The translations under genes were made by a program, and so were the position numbers. 64,000 nucleotides of DNA, from positions 1,798,001 through 1,862,000 of the forward strand of contig NZ_CP013386.1 in NCBI RefSeq assembly GCF_001523745.2, read 5' to 3'. Shown here in pieces: positions 9,039 to 16,962 of the stretch. Each line of letters opens with the position of its first letter. Position 1 is the stretch's first letter. The notes below the pieces were generated by a model. The model saw only the letters and a list, made by a program, of their open reading frames with translations. It searched no databases and had not been told where the DNA came from. Source of the DNA: Burkholderia mayonis (lineage in GTDB: Bacteria; Pseudomonadota; Gammaproteobacteria; Burkholderiales; Burkholderiaceae).

Positions 9039-11258
9039 ATGGAGTGGGCAACCAGCACGCGCATGCGTGCGATCGCGGCCGCGGCGGGCGTGGCGTTTTA
9101 CGCGGCGGCGGCGAATCATGCGCAGGCACAGGCGGTGCAGCCGGCGGGGGACGGGAAGCTGCCGGGCAGTCAGGTGAAGCAGGACACCGCGTCGGGCGGC
9201 ACGTTGCCCGCGATCTCGGTGTCGGCGGATGCGGAGCGCGACGCGACTGTCGGTCTCGTCGCGCGGCGCAGCACGACCGGCACGAAGACGGATACGCCGA
9301 TCGTCGAGATTCCGCAGACGATCAACGTCGTGACCGCGCAGCAGATCGAGGCGACGGGCGCGACCGACATCAATCAGGCATTCCGCTACATTCCGGGCTT
9401 CTCGAGCTACGGGTCGGACAACCGGTCGGACTGGTACGCGGCGCTGCGCGGCTTCACGCCGACGGTGTTCGTCGACGGGCTGCAGGTGCCGAACACGCTG
9501 AACCTGTCGAGCTGGCGCGTCGATCCGTACATGATCGACAGCATCACCGTGCTGCGCGGGCCGACGTCGGTGCTGTACGGGCAGGGCGATCCGGGCGCGA
9601 TCGTCGACGTGCAGAGCAAGCTCGCGAACGGCGAGCGGATTCGCGAGGTCGGCGTGCAGGTCGGCAACTACGCGCGCAAGCAGCTGATGTTCGATATCGG
9701 CGACAAGATCGACAAGGACGGCACGCTGTCGTACCGGATCGTCGGCGTCGGCCGCGACGGCAACTCGCAGTCGGGGCCGCTCGCCGATCAGCGCGTGTCG
9801 TTCGCGCCGTCGGTCAAGTGGCAGCCGAGCGCGGACACGTCGCTCACGCTGTCCGCGACGTACCTGCAGGACTGGAGCGGCACGTCGACCAACTTCCTGC
9901 CCGCGCAGGGGACGGTGCTGCCGAATCCGAACGGCACGATCTCGAACGACCTGTACACCGCGGACGCGAACTTCGACCACTACCGGAAGAAGCAATGGTC
10001 GCTCGGCTATCAGTTCGAGCACAAGCTGAACCCGGTGTGGACGTTCCGGCAGAACGTGCGCTGGATGCACCTGTCGCTCGACGACGCGTCCGTCTACGGC
10101 GGCGGCCTCGACGACGCCGATCCGTCGATGGCGACGATGACCCGCTACGCGGGCCTGTTCCAGTTCAACTACAGCCGTTTCGACGTCGACAACCAGGCGC
10201 AGGCGAAATTCACGACGGGCCCGCTCGCGCACACGCTGCTGTTCGGCTTCGACTACAACCGCCAGACGACGACGGACAGCGAGTGGCTCGCGAAGGCGCC
10301 CAGCCTGAACCTGTACCGCCCGGTCTACGCGCCGATCACGACTGACATCTTCAGCGGGCCGACCGCGTATCCGCGCACCGACACGAAGACGACGCTGAAC
10401 GCGTTCGGCGTGTACGTGCAGGATCAGATCAAATGGCAGCGTTGGGTGCTGACGCTGGGCGGCCGGCACGACTGGACGAACACGACGCAGGACGACATCG
10501 CGAACGCGGCGAGCTTCAAGCAGAACGATCACGCGTTCAGCGGGCGCGTCGGCCTCACTTATCTCGGCGACTACGGGTTGGCGCCGTACATCAGCTATTC
10601 GACGTCGTTCAATCCGCAGATCGGCCTGAAGCTCACGGGCGGCGGGCTCGCGACGCCGACCAAAGGGCGTCAGATCGAGGCGGGCCTGCGCTGGCAGCCG
10701 CCCGGCAAGAACCTGATGCTGAATGCGGCGGTGTACCAGATCAACCAGACCAACGTCGCGATGAGCGACCCGAACGACCCGACGAGCACCACGTCCGTGC
10801 AGGTGGGCGAGGTGCGCTCGCGCGGGATCGAGCTGAGCGCGGTCGGCAATCTGTCGCGCGAGCTGTCGGTGATCGCCGCTTACGTCTACCAGGACGTGAA
10901 GAACGTGAAGGCGAACGACAACACGCTGAACAGGTGGCCCGTCGACGTGCCGCGTCCGCGCCAGATCGCGTCGCTGTGGGCCGACTGGACGTGGCGCACG
11001 GGGCCGCTGACGGGCTTCGGGGTCGGCACGGGCGTGCGCTACATGAGCGCGGCGGCGGGCGCGGCCGACAACTCTCTGACGGTGCCGAGCTACACGCTGT
11101 TCGATGCGGCGCTGCACTACGAGCTGCGCAACTGGCGCTTCGCGATCAACGCGACGAACCTGTTCAACCGCCGCTACGTGAGCGGCTGCCAGTCGGATGC
11201 GGTGTGCATGTACGGCAACGAGCGCACCGTGATCGCATCGGCGAAATACAACTGGTGA
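9039..11258 (+). CDS. fmtA: TonB-dependent ferric hydroxamate siderophore receptor
   Basis: An outer-membrane beta-barrel receptor that would import the ferric siderophore made by the flanking genes. The 739-residue product has an alanine-rich signal peptide ending about residue 30, a TonB-box-like stretch (LPAISVSAD), a plug domain with PQTINVVT and LRGPTSVLYGQGDPGA, then a long barrel region ending in an aromatic residue (...AKYNW), the usual signature for barrel assembly. An in-frame TTG lies 15 bases upstream, but the ATG at 9039 has GGAG nine bases before it and gives the better signal peptide. The family is that of FpvA/OrbA/FmtA; the symbol follows the ferric malleobactin receptor of the pseudomallei group. 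Confidence 0.93.
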   Translation: MEWATSTRMRAIAAAAGVAFYAAAANHAQAQAVQPAGDGKLPGSQVKQDTASGGTLPAISVSADAERDATVGLVARRSTTGTKTDTPIVEIPQTINVVTAQQIEATGATDINQAFRYIPGFSSYGSDNRSDWYAALRGFTPTVFVDGLQVPNTLNLSSWRVDPYMIDSITVLRGPTSVLYGQGDPGAIVDVQSKLANGERIREVGVQVGNYARKQLMFDIGDKIDKDGTLSYRIVGVGRDGNSQSGPLADQRVSFAPSVKWQPSADTSLTLSATYLQDWSGTSTNFLPAQGTVLPNPNGTISNDLYTADANFDHYRKKQWSLGYQFEHKLNPVWTFRQNVRWMHLSLDDASVYGGGLDDADPSMATMTRYAGLFQFNYSRFDVDNQAQAKFTTGPLAHTLLFGFDYNRQTTTDSEWLAKAPSLNLYRPVYAPITTDIFSGPTAYPRTDTKTTLNAFGVYVQDQIKWQRWVLTLGGRHDWTNTTQDDIANAASFKQNDHAFSGRVGLTYLGDYGLAPYISYSTSFNPQIGLKLTGGGLATPTKGRQIEAGLRWQPPGKNLMLNAAVYQINQTNVAMSDPNDPTSTTSVQVGEVRSRGIELSAVGNLSRELSVIAAYVYQDVKNVKANDNTLNRWPVDVPRPRQIASLWADWTWRTGPLTGFGVGTGVRYMSAAAGAADNSLTVPSYTLFDAALHYELRNWRFAINATNLFNRRYVSGCQSDAVCMYGNERTVIASAKYNW

Positions 11259-11286
11259 GCGCGGCTCATCGCCTGATCACCCCAAA

Positions 11287-11315
11287 GGGCGGCGCGGCGG
11301 CGCGCCGCGCCGCCC
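11287..11315 (+). other. Perfect 13-bp GC hairpin between receptor and pvdF
   Basis: Bases 11287-11299 are the exact complement of 11303-11315 with a 3-base loop. The stem is entirely G and C and no T-run follows. It lies 21 bases before the pvdF start and its ribosome site (AGAGGA). It may stabilise the 3' end of the receptor message or partly terminate transcription; it may equally limit pvdF expression. Confidence 0.55.
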
Positions 11316-11336
11316 GAACGAGAGGACAACACTGCG

Positions 11337-12176
11337 ATGGCAAAGAAGAAACTCGTCTACATCTGGTCGCTGAGAAACGCCGCCGCCGACAAGGCGGGGC
11401 AGCAGGTCGATTATCAGGGCGGCACGCGCTACATGAAGTCGGTGCTCGAATCGCTCGTCGACGCGCTGAACGACACCGGGCTCGGCGACGCGTACTCGCT
11501 CGAGCGCGTGATCTATGACGACGACGCGGGCTCGCCGCTCGACCGCGAGAAGCTCGCCGAATACGGCTTCGCGTACCAGCCCGGCAAGCGCTGGTTCTAC
11601 CCGCCCGAGCTGCGCGTGCAGGGCAGGCTCGTCAACGATCTGCTGCTCGCGATTCCGTCCGAGTACCGGCGCGAGCCGTTCGATTCGCCCGCGCGGACGG
11701 CGGGCAAGCACGTGTTCGAGCACCGCCTGCGCGAAGCGCTCGACGAACTCGAAGCCGATCTCGTCGTGCTCGACGGGCTGCTCGTGATCCTCGACGAGCT
11801 CGTACGGCCGGGCGCGCCGTATTGCCGGCGGATCGTCAACATCCATCCGGGCATCACGCGCGCGGAGTCGCCGTACGAGCGGCGCGGCGCATACGCGACG
11901 CTCGATGCGCTATACGGCGCGCGCGGGCGGAAGGTCGTCGACTGGGCGACGAGGGCGACCGTGCCCGTCGAGCCGGTCCGGATGACGGGCGCGTCGTTCC
12001 ATTACGTCGACAACGGCGTCGATTCCGGCGAGGTGATCCATGACGTGCTGAACACCGAGATCGGGGAGCGCGACACGATCCTCGAGCTGCGCTGGAACAA
12101 TTTCAACCGCAGCCTCTTTCCGGCGCTCCACGAAGGGCTTGCGATCATGGCGGGGCTCGACGCGCGCGTGGAATGA
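11337..12176 (+). CDS. pvdF: N5-hydroxyornithine formyltransferase
   Basis: The enzyme would transfer a formyl group from formyl-tetrahydrofolate to N5-hydroxyornithine, making the second hydroxamate arm. The 279-residue product belongs to the PvdF group of formyltransferases. It keeps the family's asparagine-histidine catalytic stretch (VNIHPGITR, about residue 168) and the downstream aspartate (NGVDSGEVI, about residue 227). The ATG follows AGAGGA. It is the last siderophore gene in the window and converges on cobB; no acyltransferase (orbK/orbL) is present here, in keeping with malleobactin rather than acylated ornibactin. Confidence 0.92.
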   Translation: MAKKKLVYIWSLRNAAADKAGQQVDYQGGTRYMKSVLESLVDALNDTGLGDAYSLERVIYDDDAGSPLDREKLAEYGFAYQPGKRWFYPPELRVQGRLVNDLLLAIPSEYRREPFDSPARTAGKHVFEHRLREALDELEADLVVLDGLLVILDELVRPGAPYCRRIVNIHPGITRAESPYERRGAYATLDALYGARGRKVVDWATRATVPVEPVRMTGASFHYVDNGVDSGEVIHDVLNTEIGERDTILELRWNNFNRSLFPALHEGLAIMAGLDARVE

Positions 12177-12200
12177 GGGGGCAGGGCCGATGGCGGGCGG

Positions 12201-12226
12201 CGTAGCCGCGTCGCACGACGGCTACG
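12201..12226. terminator. Inverted repeat at the pvdF/cobB convergence
   Basis: CGTAGCCG at 12201-12208 is mirrored by CGGCTACG at 12219-12226, between two convergent genes and slightly overlapping the cobB end. No T-run is present on either side. The position makes a bidirectional stop signal plausible. Confidence 0.35.
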
Positions 12227-13742
12227 GCGCGTCGCCCGTGAAAAGCGCGGCCGCCGCGCGCGGATTCGACGGCCAATACGCATGCAAATACGTGGCGACG
12301 ATCGGCCCGTGCCGGTAGACCGCTTCGCCCGCCGCGCCGTCGTCCGGCCGCGTCGCGGCCGCGACGGGCGCAAGCGGCGTCGCGAACCGCGAATAGTGGA
12401 ACGTGTGGCCCGTCATCGCGCCGAAGCGCGTCGCGAGCGTCTGCATCCCGAGCGCGGCGAAGCGGCGCTGCATCGTCGCGTCGCCGGGCACGAGGCCGAG
12501 CATCGGCGTTCTCGCGCCGTCGACGTCGGTCAGCGAATCGCCCAGATACAGCATCCCGCCGCATTCGGCGACCACCGGCTTGTCCGCCGCGACGTGCGCG
12601 GCGATCGCGCGCGCGGTGGTCGCGTTCGCCGCGAGCCGCGCCGCATGCAGTTCCGGATAGCCGCCCGGCAGGTACAGCGCGTCGCAGCCGTCGGGCAGCG
12701 GCGCGTCGGCGAGCGGCGAGAAGAACGCGAGCTCGGCGCCGAGCGCTTCCAGTTGATCGAGATTCGCCGGATAGATGAACGAGAACGCCGCGTCGCGCGC
12801 GATCGCGATCCGCTTGCCGGCGAGGCGCGGCGCAGCCGCCGATGCGACCGATGCGACCGATGCGCGACTGCGGTCGCTGGCGGGAGCCGCGGAGGCAATC
12901 GTTTCGTGGTCGCCATCGACGGCGTTCGTCGCTGCGGTCACGTCGTCGTCTTCGACTACGCTCGTCGTTGTGATCACGCCGTCGTCCTCGGCAATGCTTG
13001 CCGCCGCCGGCGTGTCATGGCGGCCGCCCGTGGGGCCCGGTGTCGCAACCATCCCGTGGCCGTCGGCGTCAACGAGCGCGAACTCGACGACGGGCGGCAG
13101 CTCGGCGAGCGCGGTGCGCGCGATCGCGTCAGCCGCGCGGTCGACGCGCGCATCGAGATCGGCGACGTCGTCCGGCTGATGGAGTCCGAGATGCCGCTCC
13201 GGCAGCGCGATCCGCGCGTCGCGCGGCAGATGGCCGAGCCAGCGGATCGATTCGGGCAGCGCGCCGCGCAGCAACTGCGCGTGACGATCGGAGCCGACGC
13301 GGTTCGCGAGCACGCCGTGAAACGGCACGCCGGGCCGAAAATGCGCGAGCCCGAACGCGAGCGCGGCGAAGGTCTGCGCCATCGACTGCGCGGAGATCAC
13401 CGCGGCGACCGGCACGCGAAACGCCTGCGCGAGATCGGCGCTCGACGGCGTGCCGTCGAAGAGCCCCATCACGCCTTCGATCAGGATCACGTCCGCTTCG
13501 GCCGCGGCGCGCGCGAGGAGCGCGCGGCAGCCGCGTTCGCCGACCATCCCGAGATCGAGCGAATAGACGCTCGCGCCGCTCGCGCGCGCGAGCAGCATCG
13601 GGTCCAGGAAATCCGGGCCGGTCTTGAACACGCGCACGCGCCGGCCGAGCCGCCGGTGATGGCGCGCGAGCGCCGCCGTCACCGACGTCTTGCCCTGGCC
13701 GGACGCGGCGGCGCTCACGAAGAGCGCGGGGCAGGCGGGCAT
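12222..13742 (-). CDS. cobB: Cobyrinic acid a,c-diamide synthase
   Basis: This ATP- and glutamine-dependent enzyme amidates the a and c side chains of the corrin ring. The N-terminal half starts with the dethiobiotin-synthetase-like P-loop (SAAASGQGKTSVTAAL) and KTGPDFLDP. The C-terminal half is the glutamine amidotransferase, with YLPGGYPE and the nucleophile segment VAECGGMLYLG. At 506 residues it is longer than usual because of an Asp/Thr-rich, low-complexity insert at about residues 235-300 between the two domains. It is the last gene of a minus-strand unit after cobE and cobO; the gap to cobO is 4 bp. A B12 riboswitch upstream of cobE should repress the whole unit. Confidence 0.93.
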   Translation of the reverse strand: MPACPALFVSAAASGQGKTSVTAALARHHRRLGRRVRVFKTGPDFLDPMLLARASGASVYSLDLGMVGERGCRALLARAAAEADVILIEGVMGLFDGTPSSADLAQAFRVPVAAVISAQSMAQTFAALAFGLAHFRPGVPFHGVLANRVGSDRHAQLLRGALPESIRWLGHLPRDARIALPERHLGLHQPDDVADLDARVDRAADAIARTALAELPPVVEFALVDADGHGMVATPGPTGGRHDTPAAASIAEDDGVITTTSVVEDDDVTAATNAVDGDHETIASAAPASDRSRASVASVASAAAPRLAGKRIAIARDAAFSFIYPANLDQLEALGAELAFFSPLADAPLPDGCDALYLPGGYPELHAARLAANATTARAIAAHVAADKPVVAECGGMLYLGDSLTDVDGARTPMLGLVPGDATMQRRFAALGMQTLATRFGAMTGHTFHYSRFATPLAPVAAATRPDDGAAGEAVYRHGPIVATYLHAYWPSNPRAAAALFTGDAP

Positions 13743-13746
13743 CGCG

Positions 13747-14349
13747 TCAGAACTCCACGCCGCGCTGCGCCTTCACCCCTTGCTCCTTGTACGGATGCTT
13801 GACGATCCGCATCTCGGTGACGAGGTCGGCCGCGTCGACGAGCGCGTCGGGCGCGTGCCGGCCCGTCACGACGACGTGCAGCATCGGCGCGCGCGCGGCG
13901 ATCGTCGCGAGCACCTCGTCGAGCGGCAGATATTCGTATTTGAGCACCGTGTTCAGCTCGTCGAGGATCACCATCCGGTAGTCGCCGCTCTCGATCATCC
14001 GGCGCGCCTCGTCCCAGCCCTTGCGGGCGGTCGCGACGTCGGCGTCGCGGTTCTGCGTGTTCCACGTGTAGCCGTCGCCCATCGTGACGAAGTCGCATTG
14101 CGCGTTCGCGCCGAGGAAATCGCGCTCGGACGTGTGCAGCGCGCCCTTGATGAACTGCACGACGCCGACCCGCATCCCGTGGCCGAGCATCCGCACGGCC
14201 ATCCCGAACGCGGCCGTGCTCTTGCCCTTGCCGTTGCCGGTGTTGACGATCAGCAAGCCTTTCTCGACGGTCGCGGCCGCCTGTTTCTTCTCGTGGCCCG
14301 CGCGGCGGCGCTCGGCCATGCGTTGATGCGATTCGGAATCGGTTTTCAT
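13747..14349 (-). CDS. cobO: Cob(I)yrinic acid a,c-diamide adenosyltransferase
   Basis: The enzyme attaches the upper adenosyl ligand to the reduced corrinoid. The 200-residue protein has the CobA/CobO/BtuR P-loop GNGKGKSTAAFG near residue 38, the VQFIKG segment and a C-terminal end rich in basic and aromatic residues, at the family's usual length. It lies between cobE and cobB on the minus strand, so its substrate is the product of the gene directly downstream. The start MKTDSES is the first ATG after the cobE stop, across a 58-bp gap. Confidence 0.94.
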   Translation of the reverse strand: MKTDSESHQRMAERRRAGHEKKQAAATVEKGLLIVNTGNGKGKSTAAFGMAVRMLGHGMRVGVVQFIKGALHTSERDFLGANAQCDFVTMGDGYTWNTQNRDADVATARKGWDEARRMIESGDYRMVILDELNTVLKYEYLPLDEVLATIAARAPMLHVVVTGRHAPDALVDAADLVTEMRIVKHPYKEQGVKAQRGVEF

Positions 14350-14407
14350 CGACTGGCGTCCTGTGAGTCGTGTGGTTCGTGGATCGGAAGACGGGGCGCG
14401 GCGCGCG

Positions 14408-14818
14408 TCACAGCGGACCGGCGAGCGCCGCCGTCACGCCGTCGAGCGCGAGCTTGCGCACGACGAGCGCGCCGTTCGGCGCGGCGAGGAGCGCGCACGG
14501 CTCGCAGACGCCGTCGACGCCGAACCGCCCGCGCGCGGCGGCCGAAGGCGGCGTGCCGGCCGCAAACGGCGTTGCGCGCGCTGCGCGCGCGATCTGCGCG
14601 GCGATCTCGTCGCGCGAGAACGCGGCGAGCGGCCAGCCGTGGCGCGCGCAGCATTCGACGAGGCCCGGCTCGTGCGCTTTCGCGTCGAGCGTCGCGACGA
14701 CGCCGACGTCGGCGAGCGACGCATGCGGCAGATGCGCGAGCGCGGCGCGGATCGCGGCCTCGATCGCATCGGCGGGCCGTCCCGCGCGGCAGCCGATGCC
14801 GAGCGCGACGCGCATCAT
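14408..14818 (-). CDS. cobE: CobE / CbiG C-terminal-like cobalamin protein
   Basis: A small (136 aa) protein of the CbiG C-terminal domain family, starting MMRVALGIGCRAGRPAD and carrying SLADVGVVATLDAKAHEPGL, a pattern shared by CobE proteins. CobE is needed in the aerobic cobalamin pathway of some bacteria but its step is not well defined. The frame is open far upstream across the riboswitch, but that part is not coding; the twin ATG at 14818/14815 gives the expected N-terminus. It is the first gene of the cobE-cobO-cobB unit and is downstream of a B12 riboswitch on the same strand. The cobJ product in this window has its own CbiG-type region, so the two may overlap in role. Confidence 0.85.
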   Translation of the reverse strand: MMRVALGIGCRAGRPADAIEAAIRAALAHLPHASLADVGVVATLDAKAHEPGLVECCARHGWPLAAFSRDEIAAQIARAARATPFAAGTPPSAAARGRFGVDGVCEPCALLAAPNGALVVRKLALDGVTAALAGPL

Positions 14819-14987
14819 CGGGCGGCCGCGCGAGAGGGGCGGGCGCGCGGGTTCCGGCGGCGTGAGTCGGATGGAATCATGTGGTCTCGGCAGTCGACGT
14901 CCGGCTTGCCAGCCGGTGCGCCATGCGTTGCGCGCCCGGTTCCGTCCCTCGCGGGACCGGGCGTTCGGCGAGCGCGGCTCGCCCCCT

Positions 14988-15165
14988 GCGTCGGCCGGTA
15001 TCCGGGCTGACCGCTTGCCATCCCGCCGCCTTCCCGTCCGTGGCGAGGACAGTGGCGCAATGGCGGAATGCGCGAACGCGGCGTGCGCGTCGCAGGCGGC
15101 GTACCGTTGCGAGGACAGCACAGGCTGCGCGGGCTGGCCGCTTCCTGTTTCCCGTTTGACTGAGC
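14988..15165 (-). promoter_or_regulatory. Cobalamin (AdoCbl) riboswitch upstream of cobE-cobO-cobB
   Basis: Read on the minus strand, the segment has the conserved order of a B12 riboswitch: a GGGAA-type start, CTGTCCTCGCAACGGTA in the core, GCCACTGT, and the 3' element GTCAGCCCGGATACCGGCC. The elements match those of the plus-strand copy 150 bases away. About 170 bases lie between the aptamer and the cobE start, room for an expression platform. Binding of adenosylcobalamin would lower expression of the three genes. Confidence 0.9.
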
Positions 15166-15200
15166 GCGCGATCGCGCGCTCGGGCACCGAACGCGCGCAT

Positions 15201-15206
15201 ACGATA
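15201..15206 (-). promoter_or_regulatory. Candidate extended -10 for the minus riboswitch transcript
   Basis: On the minus strand TATCGT is preceded by TGC, giving an extended -10 pattern, and lies about 35 bases before the riboswitch begins. No good -35 hexamer is present at 17 bases. It is the best candidate in this short divergent gap. Confidence 0.35.
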
Positions 15207-15274
15207 GCACAGCGCCGACCGCGCGAGGGCGGCATGCGGAGGGCGCGCCGCGCCCGCGCCGCCTTTTGTCCGCC

Positions 15275-15303
15275 TTGACGCGCTGCGCCCGCGCGCCTAC
15301 ACT
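15275..15303 (+). promoter_or_regulatory. Sigma-70-type promoter for the plus riboswitch/cobalt uptake unit
   Basis: TTGACG (15275-15280) and TACACT (15298-15303) are separated by exactly 17 bases. Transcription would begin near 15310, just before the riboswitch on this strand. The spacing and hexamers are close to consensus and the position is right. Confidence 0.7.
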
Positions 15304-15315
15304 CGCTCGCGTTTT

Positions 15316-15552
15316 GGTGCTCGCGTGCGGGTTCTGTCGCACGCAGTTAAACGGGAAGCAGGGAGCGTCGCCGCGTCGCGGTCCGCCAACCTGCGCTGCC
15401 CCCGCAACGGTAAGCGAATGCATCGCGCGAGCGATGCGGCGCCGGCTTCTCCGCATGCCCGCCGGCATGCGCGGCCAACCACTGGACGCATTGTGTCCGG
15501 GAAGGTGAAGCGGCGTTTTCGTCAGCCCGGATACCGGCCGAGACGCAGGGTC
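15316..15552 (+). promoter_or_regulatory. Cobalamin (AdoCbl) riboswitch upstream of the Co/Ni permease-cobW-cobN unit
   Basis: This segment has all the hallmark blocks in order: TTAAACGGGAAGCAGGGAGC, CGCTGCCCCCGCAACGGTAA, CCACTGGACGC, GGGAAGGTGAAGCGG, and the 3' block GTCAGCCCGGATACCGGCCG. It follows a good promoter and precedes the cobalt permease by about 290 bases. It should shut down cobalt uptake and insertion genes when adenosylcobalamin is plentiful. Confidence 0.95.
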
Positions 15553-15843
15553 TGTTCGCCGATCGAGCGCATGCGCCGCGCGACAGCGAGCGGTCCCGGG
15601 GTTCAGCGCCGCGGGGATGCGGCGTGTCGTCCACGGCTTCATCGCGTCGCTTGCCGCCGCTGTGTGGCTCGTCCCCGTCCGATGCCGCGTGCTTCGGCCC
15701 GCGTCGCGCGCATGTCGCGAGCGCGCGCCGGCGCGCCGCACGCATGGGCGAACGACGGGCCGGGCGGGCAGCATGCGCATCGCGCGCGATGTCGCGCGTG
15801 TTGGCATTCTTCTTGTTTGTCGACCGTTCGCAAAGGGAGCGCC
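15553..15843 (+). other. Long untranslated leader between riboswitch and permease
   Basis: These 291 bases follow the riboswitch and contain no credible gene; the reading frame of the permease is open through them but the composition is not protein-like. The leader should contain the expression platform. I did not identify a clear terminator hairpin. Confidence 0.5.
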
Positions 15844-16905
15844 ATGCTCAAATCGTTTCTCCGCCTCTTCAACGACAGTCCCGCCGAGCTGCGCGGGAAG
15901 ATCGTCGGCATCTACGCGCTGCTGATCGCATTCAACGTCGGCGCATGGATCTGGGCGTTCGCCGCGTTCCACGGCCAGCCGGTGCTGCTCGGCACCGCGC
16001 TGCTCGCGTACACGTTCGGGCTGCGCCACGCGGTCGACGCCGACCACATCGCCGCGATCGACAACGTCACGCGCAAGCTGATGCACGAGCGCAAGAATCC
16101 GCTCGGCGCGGGGCTCTTCTTCTCGCTCGGCCATTCGACGGTCGTGATCCTGATGACGGTCGCGGTCGCGCTGACGGCGGCGACGCTCGCCGCGCGCTTC
16201 GAAGGGATGAAGGCGTGGGGCGGCGTGATCGGCACGAGCGTGTCGGCGTTCTTCCTGCTCGTGCTCGCGTTCGCGAACCTGCTGATCCTGATCTCCGTAT
16301 ACCGGACGTTCCGCGCGGTGCGGCGCGGCGAGCCGCTCGTCGAGCAGGATCTCGACATCCTGCTCAACCAGCGCGGTTTCTTCGCGCGGATCTTCCGGCC
16401 GCTGTTCGCGATCGTGTCGCGCAGCTGGCATCTGTATCCGATCGGCTTTCTGTTCGGCCTGGGCTTCGACACCGCGACCGAGATCGCGCTGTTCGGCATC
16501 TCGGCCACGCAGGCGCACGGCGGCCTGTCGTTCTGGTCCGTGATGGCGCTGCCGATCCTCTTCACCGCGGGGATGACGCTCGTCGACACGACGGACGGCA
16601 TCATGATGATGGGCGCGTACCGCTGGGCGTTCGTGCGGCCGATCCGCAAGATCTACTACAACATGACGATCACGTTCGTGTCGGTGCTCGTCGCCGTCGT
16701 GATCGGCGGAATCGAGGCGCTCGCGCTGATCGGCGACAAGCTCGCGCTCAAGGGCGGCCTGTGGGACTTCGCCGCGATGGCGGCCGAGCATTTCGGCATC
16801 CTCGGCTATTTCGTGATCGGCCTGTTCGTCGCGAGCTGGGCCGTGTCGGCGCTCATCTACCGGATCAAGCGCTACGACGACATCGACGTGACGATCTCCG
16901 CGTGA
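15844..16905 (+). CDS. Nickel/cobalt permease (NiCoT family)
   Basis: A 353-residue inner-membrane permease with about eight hydrophobic segments. The diagnostic metal-binding signature of the second membrane segment is present (RHAVDADHIAAIDN, about residue 60), as is LGHSTVV shortly after, both typical of HoxN/NixA/NhlF proteins. The family moves Ni2+ or Co2+; the upstream B12 riboswitch and downstream cobW and cobN argue for cobalt supply to corrin synthesis. The ATG at 15844 follows AAAGGGAGCGCC, while the long upstream frame lacks protein character. cobW follows after 57 bp. Confidence 0.93.
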   Translation: MLKSFLRLFNDSPAELRGKIVGIYALLIAFNVGAWIWAFAAFHGQPVLLGTALLAYTFGLRHAVDADHIAAIDNVTRKLMHERKNPLGAGLFFSLGHSTVVILMTVAVALTAATLAARFEGMKAWGGVIGTSVSAFFLLVLAFANLLILISVYRTFRAVRRGEPLVEQDLDILLNQRGFFARIFRPLFAIVSRSWHLYPIGFLFGLGFDTATEIALFGISATQAHGGLSFWSVMALPILFTAGMTLVDTTDGIMMMGAYRWAFVRPIRKIYYNMTITFVSVLVAVVIGGIEALALIGDKLALKGGLWDFAAMAAEHFGILGYFVIGLFVASWAVSALIYRIKRYDDIDVTISA

Positions 16906-16962
16906 GCCGCGCGCATCCGTGACCGCTTCCCCATTGACCCGACACCGACCAACGGAATACCC

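Noticed and set aside
7599..11117. An open frame of 1172 codons on the minus strand opposite pvdA and the receptor gene
   Set aside because: It is the antisense of two well-supported genes, with Arg/Val/Asp-rich composition and no start signal.
15325..15843. Upstream extension of the Co/Ni permease across the riboswitch
   Set aside because: The open frame is chance. The region is a B12 riboswitch and leader, and the ATG at 15844 has a good ribosome site.
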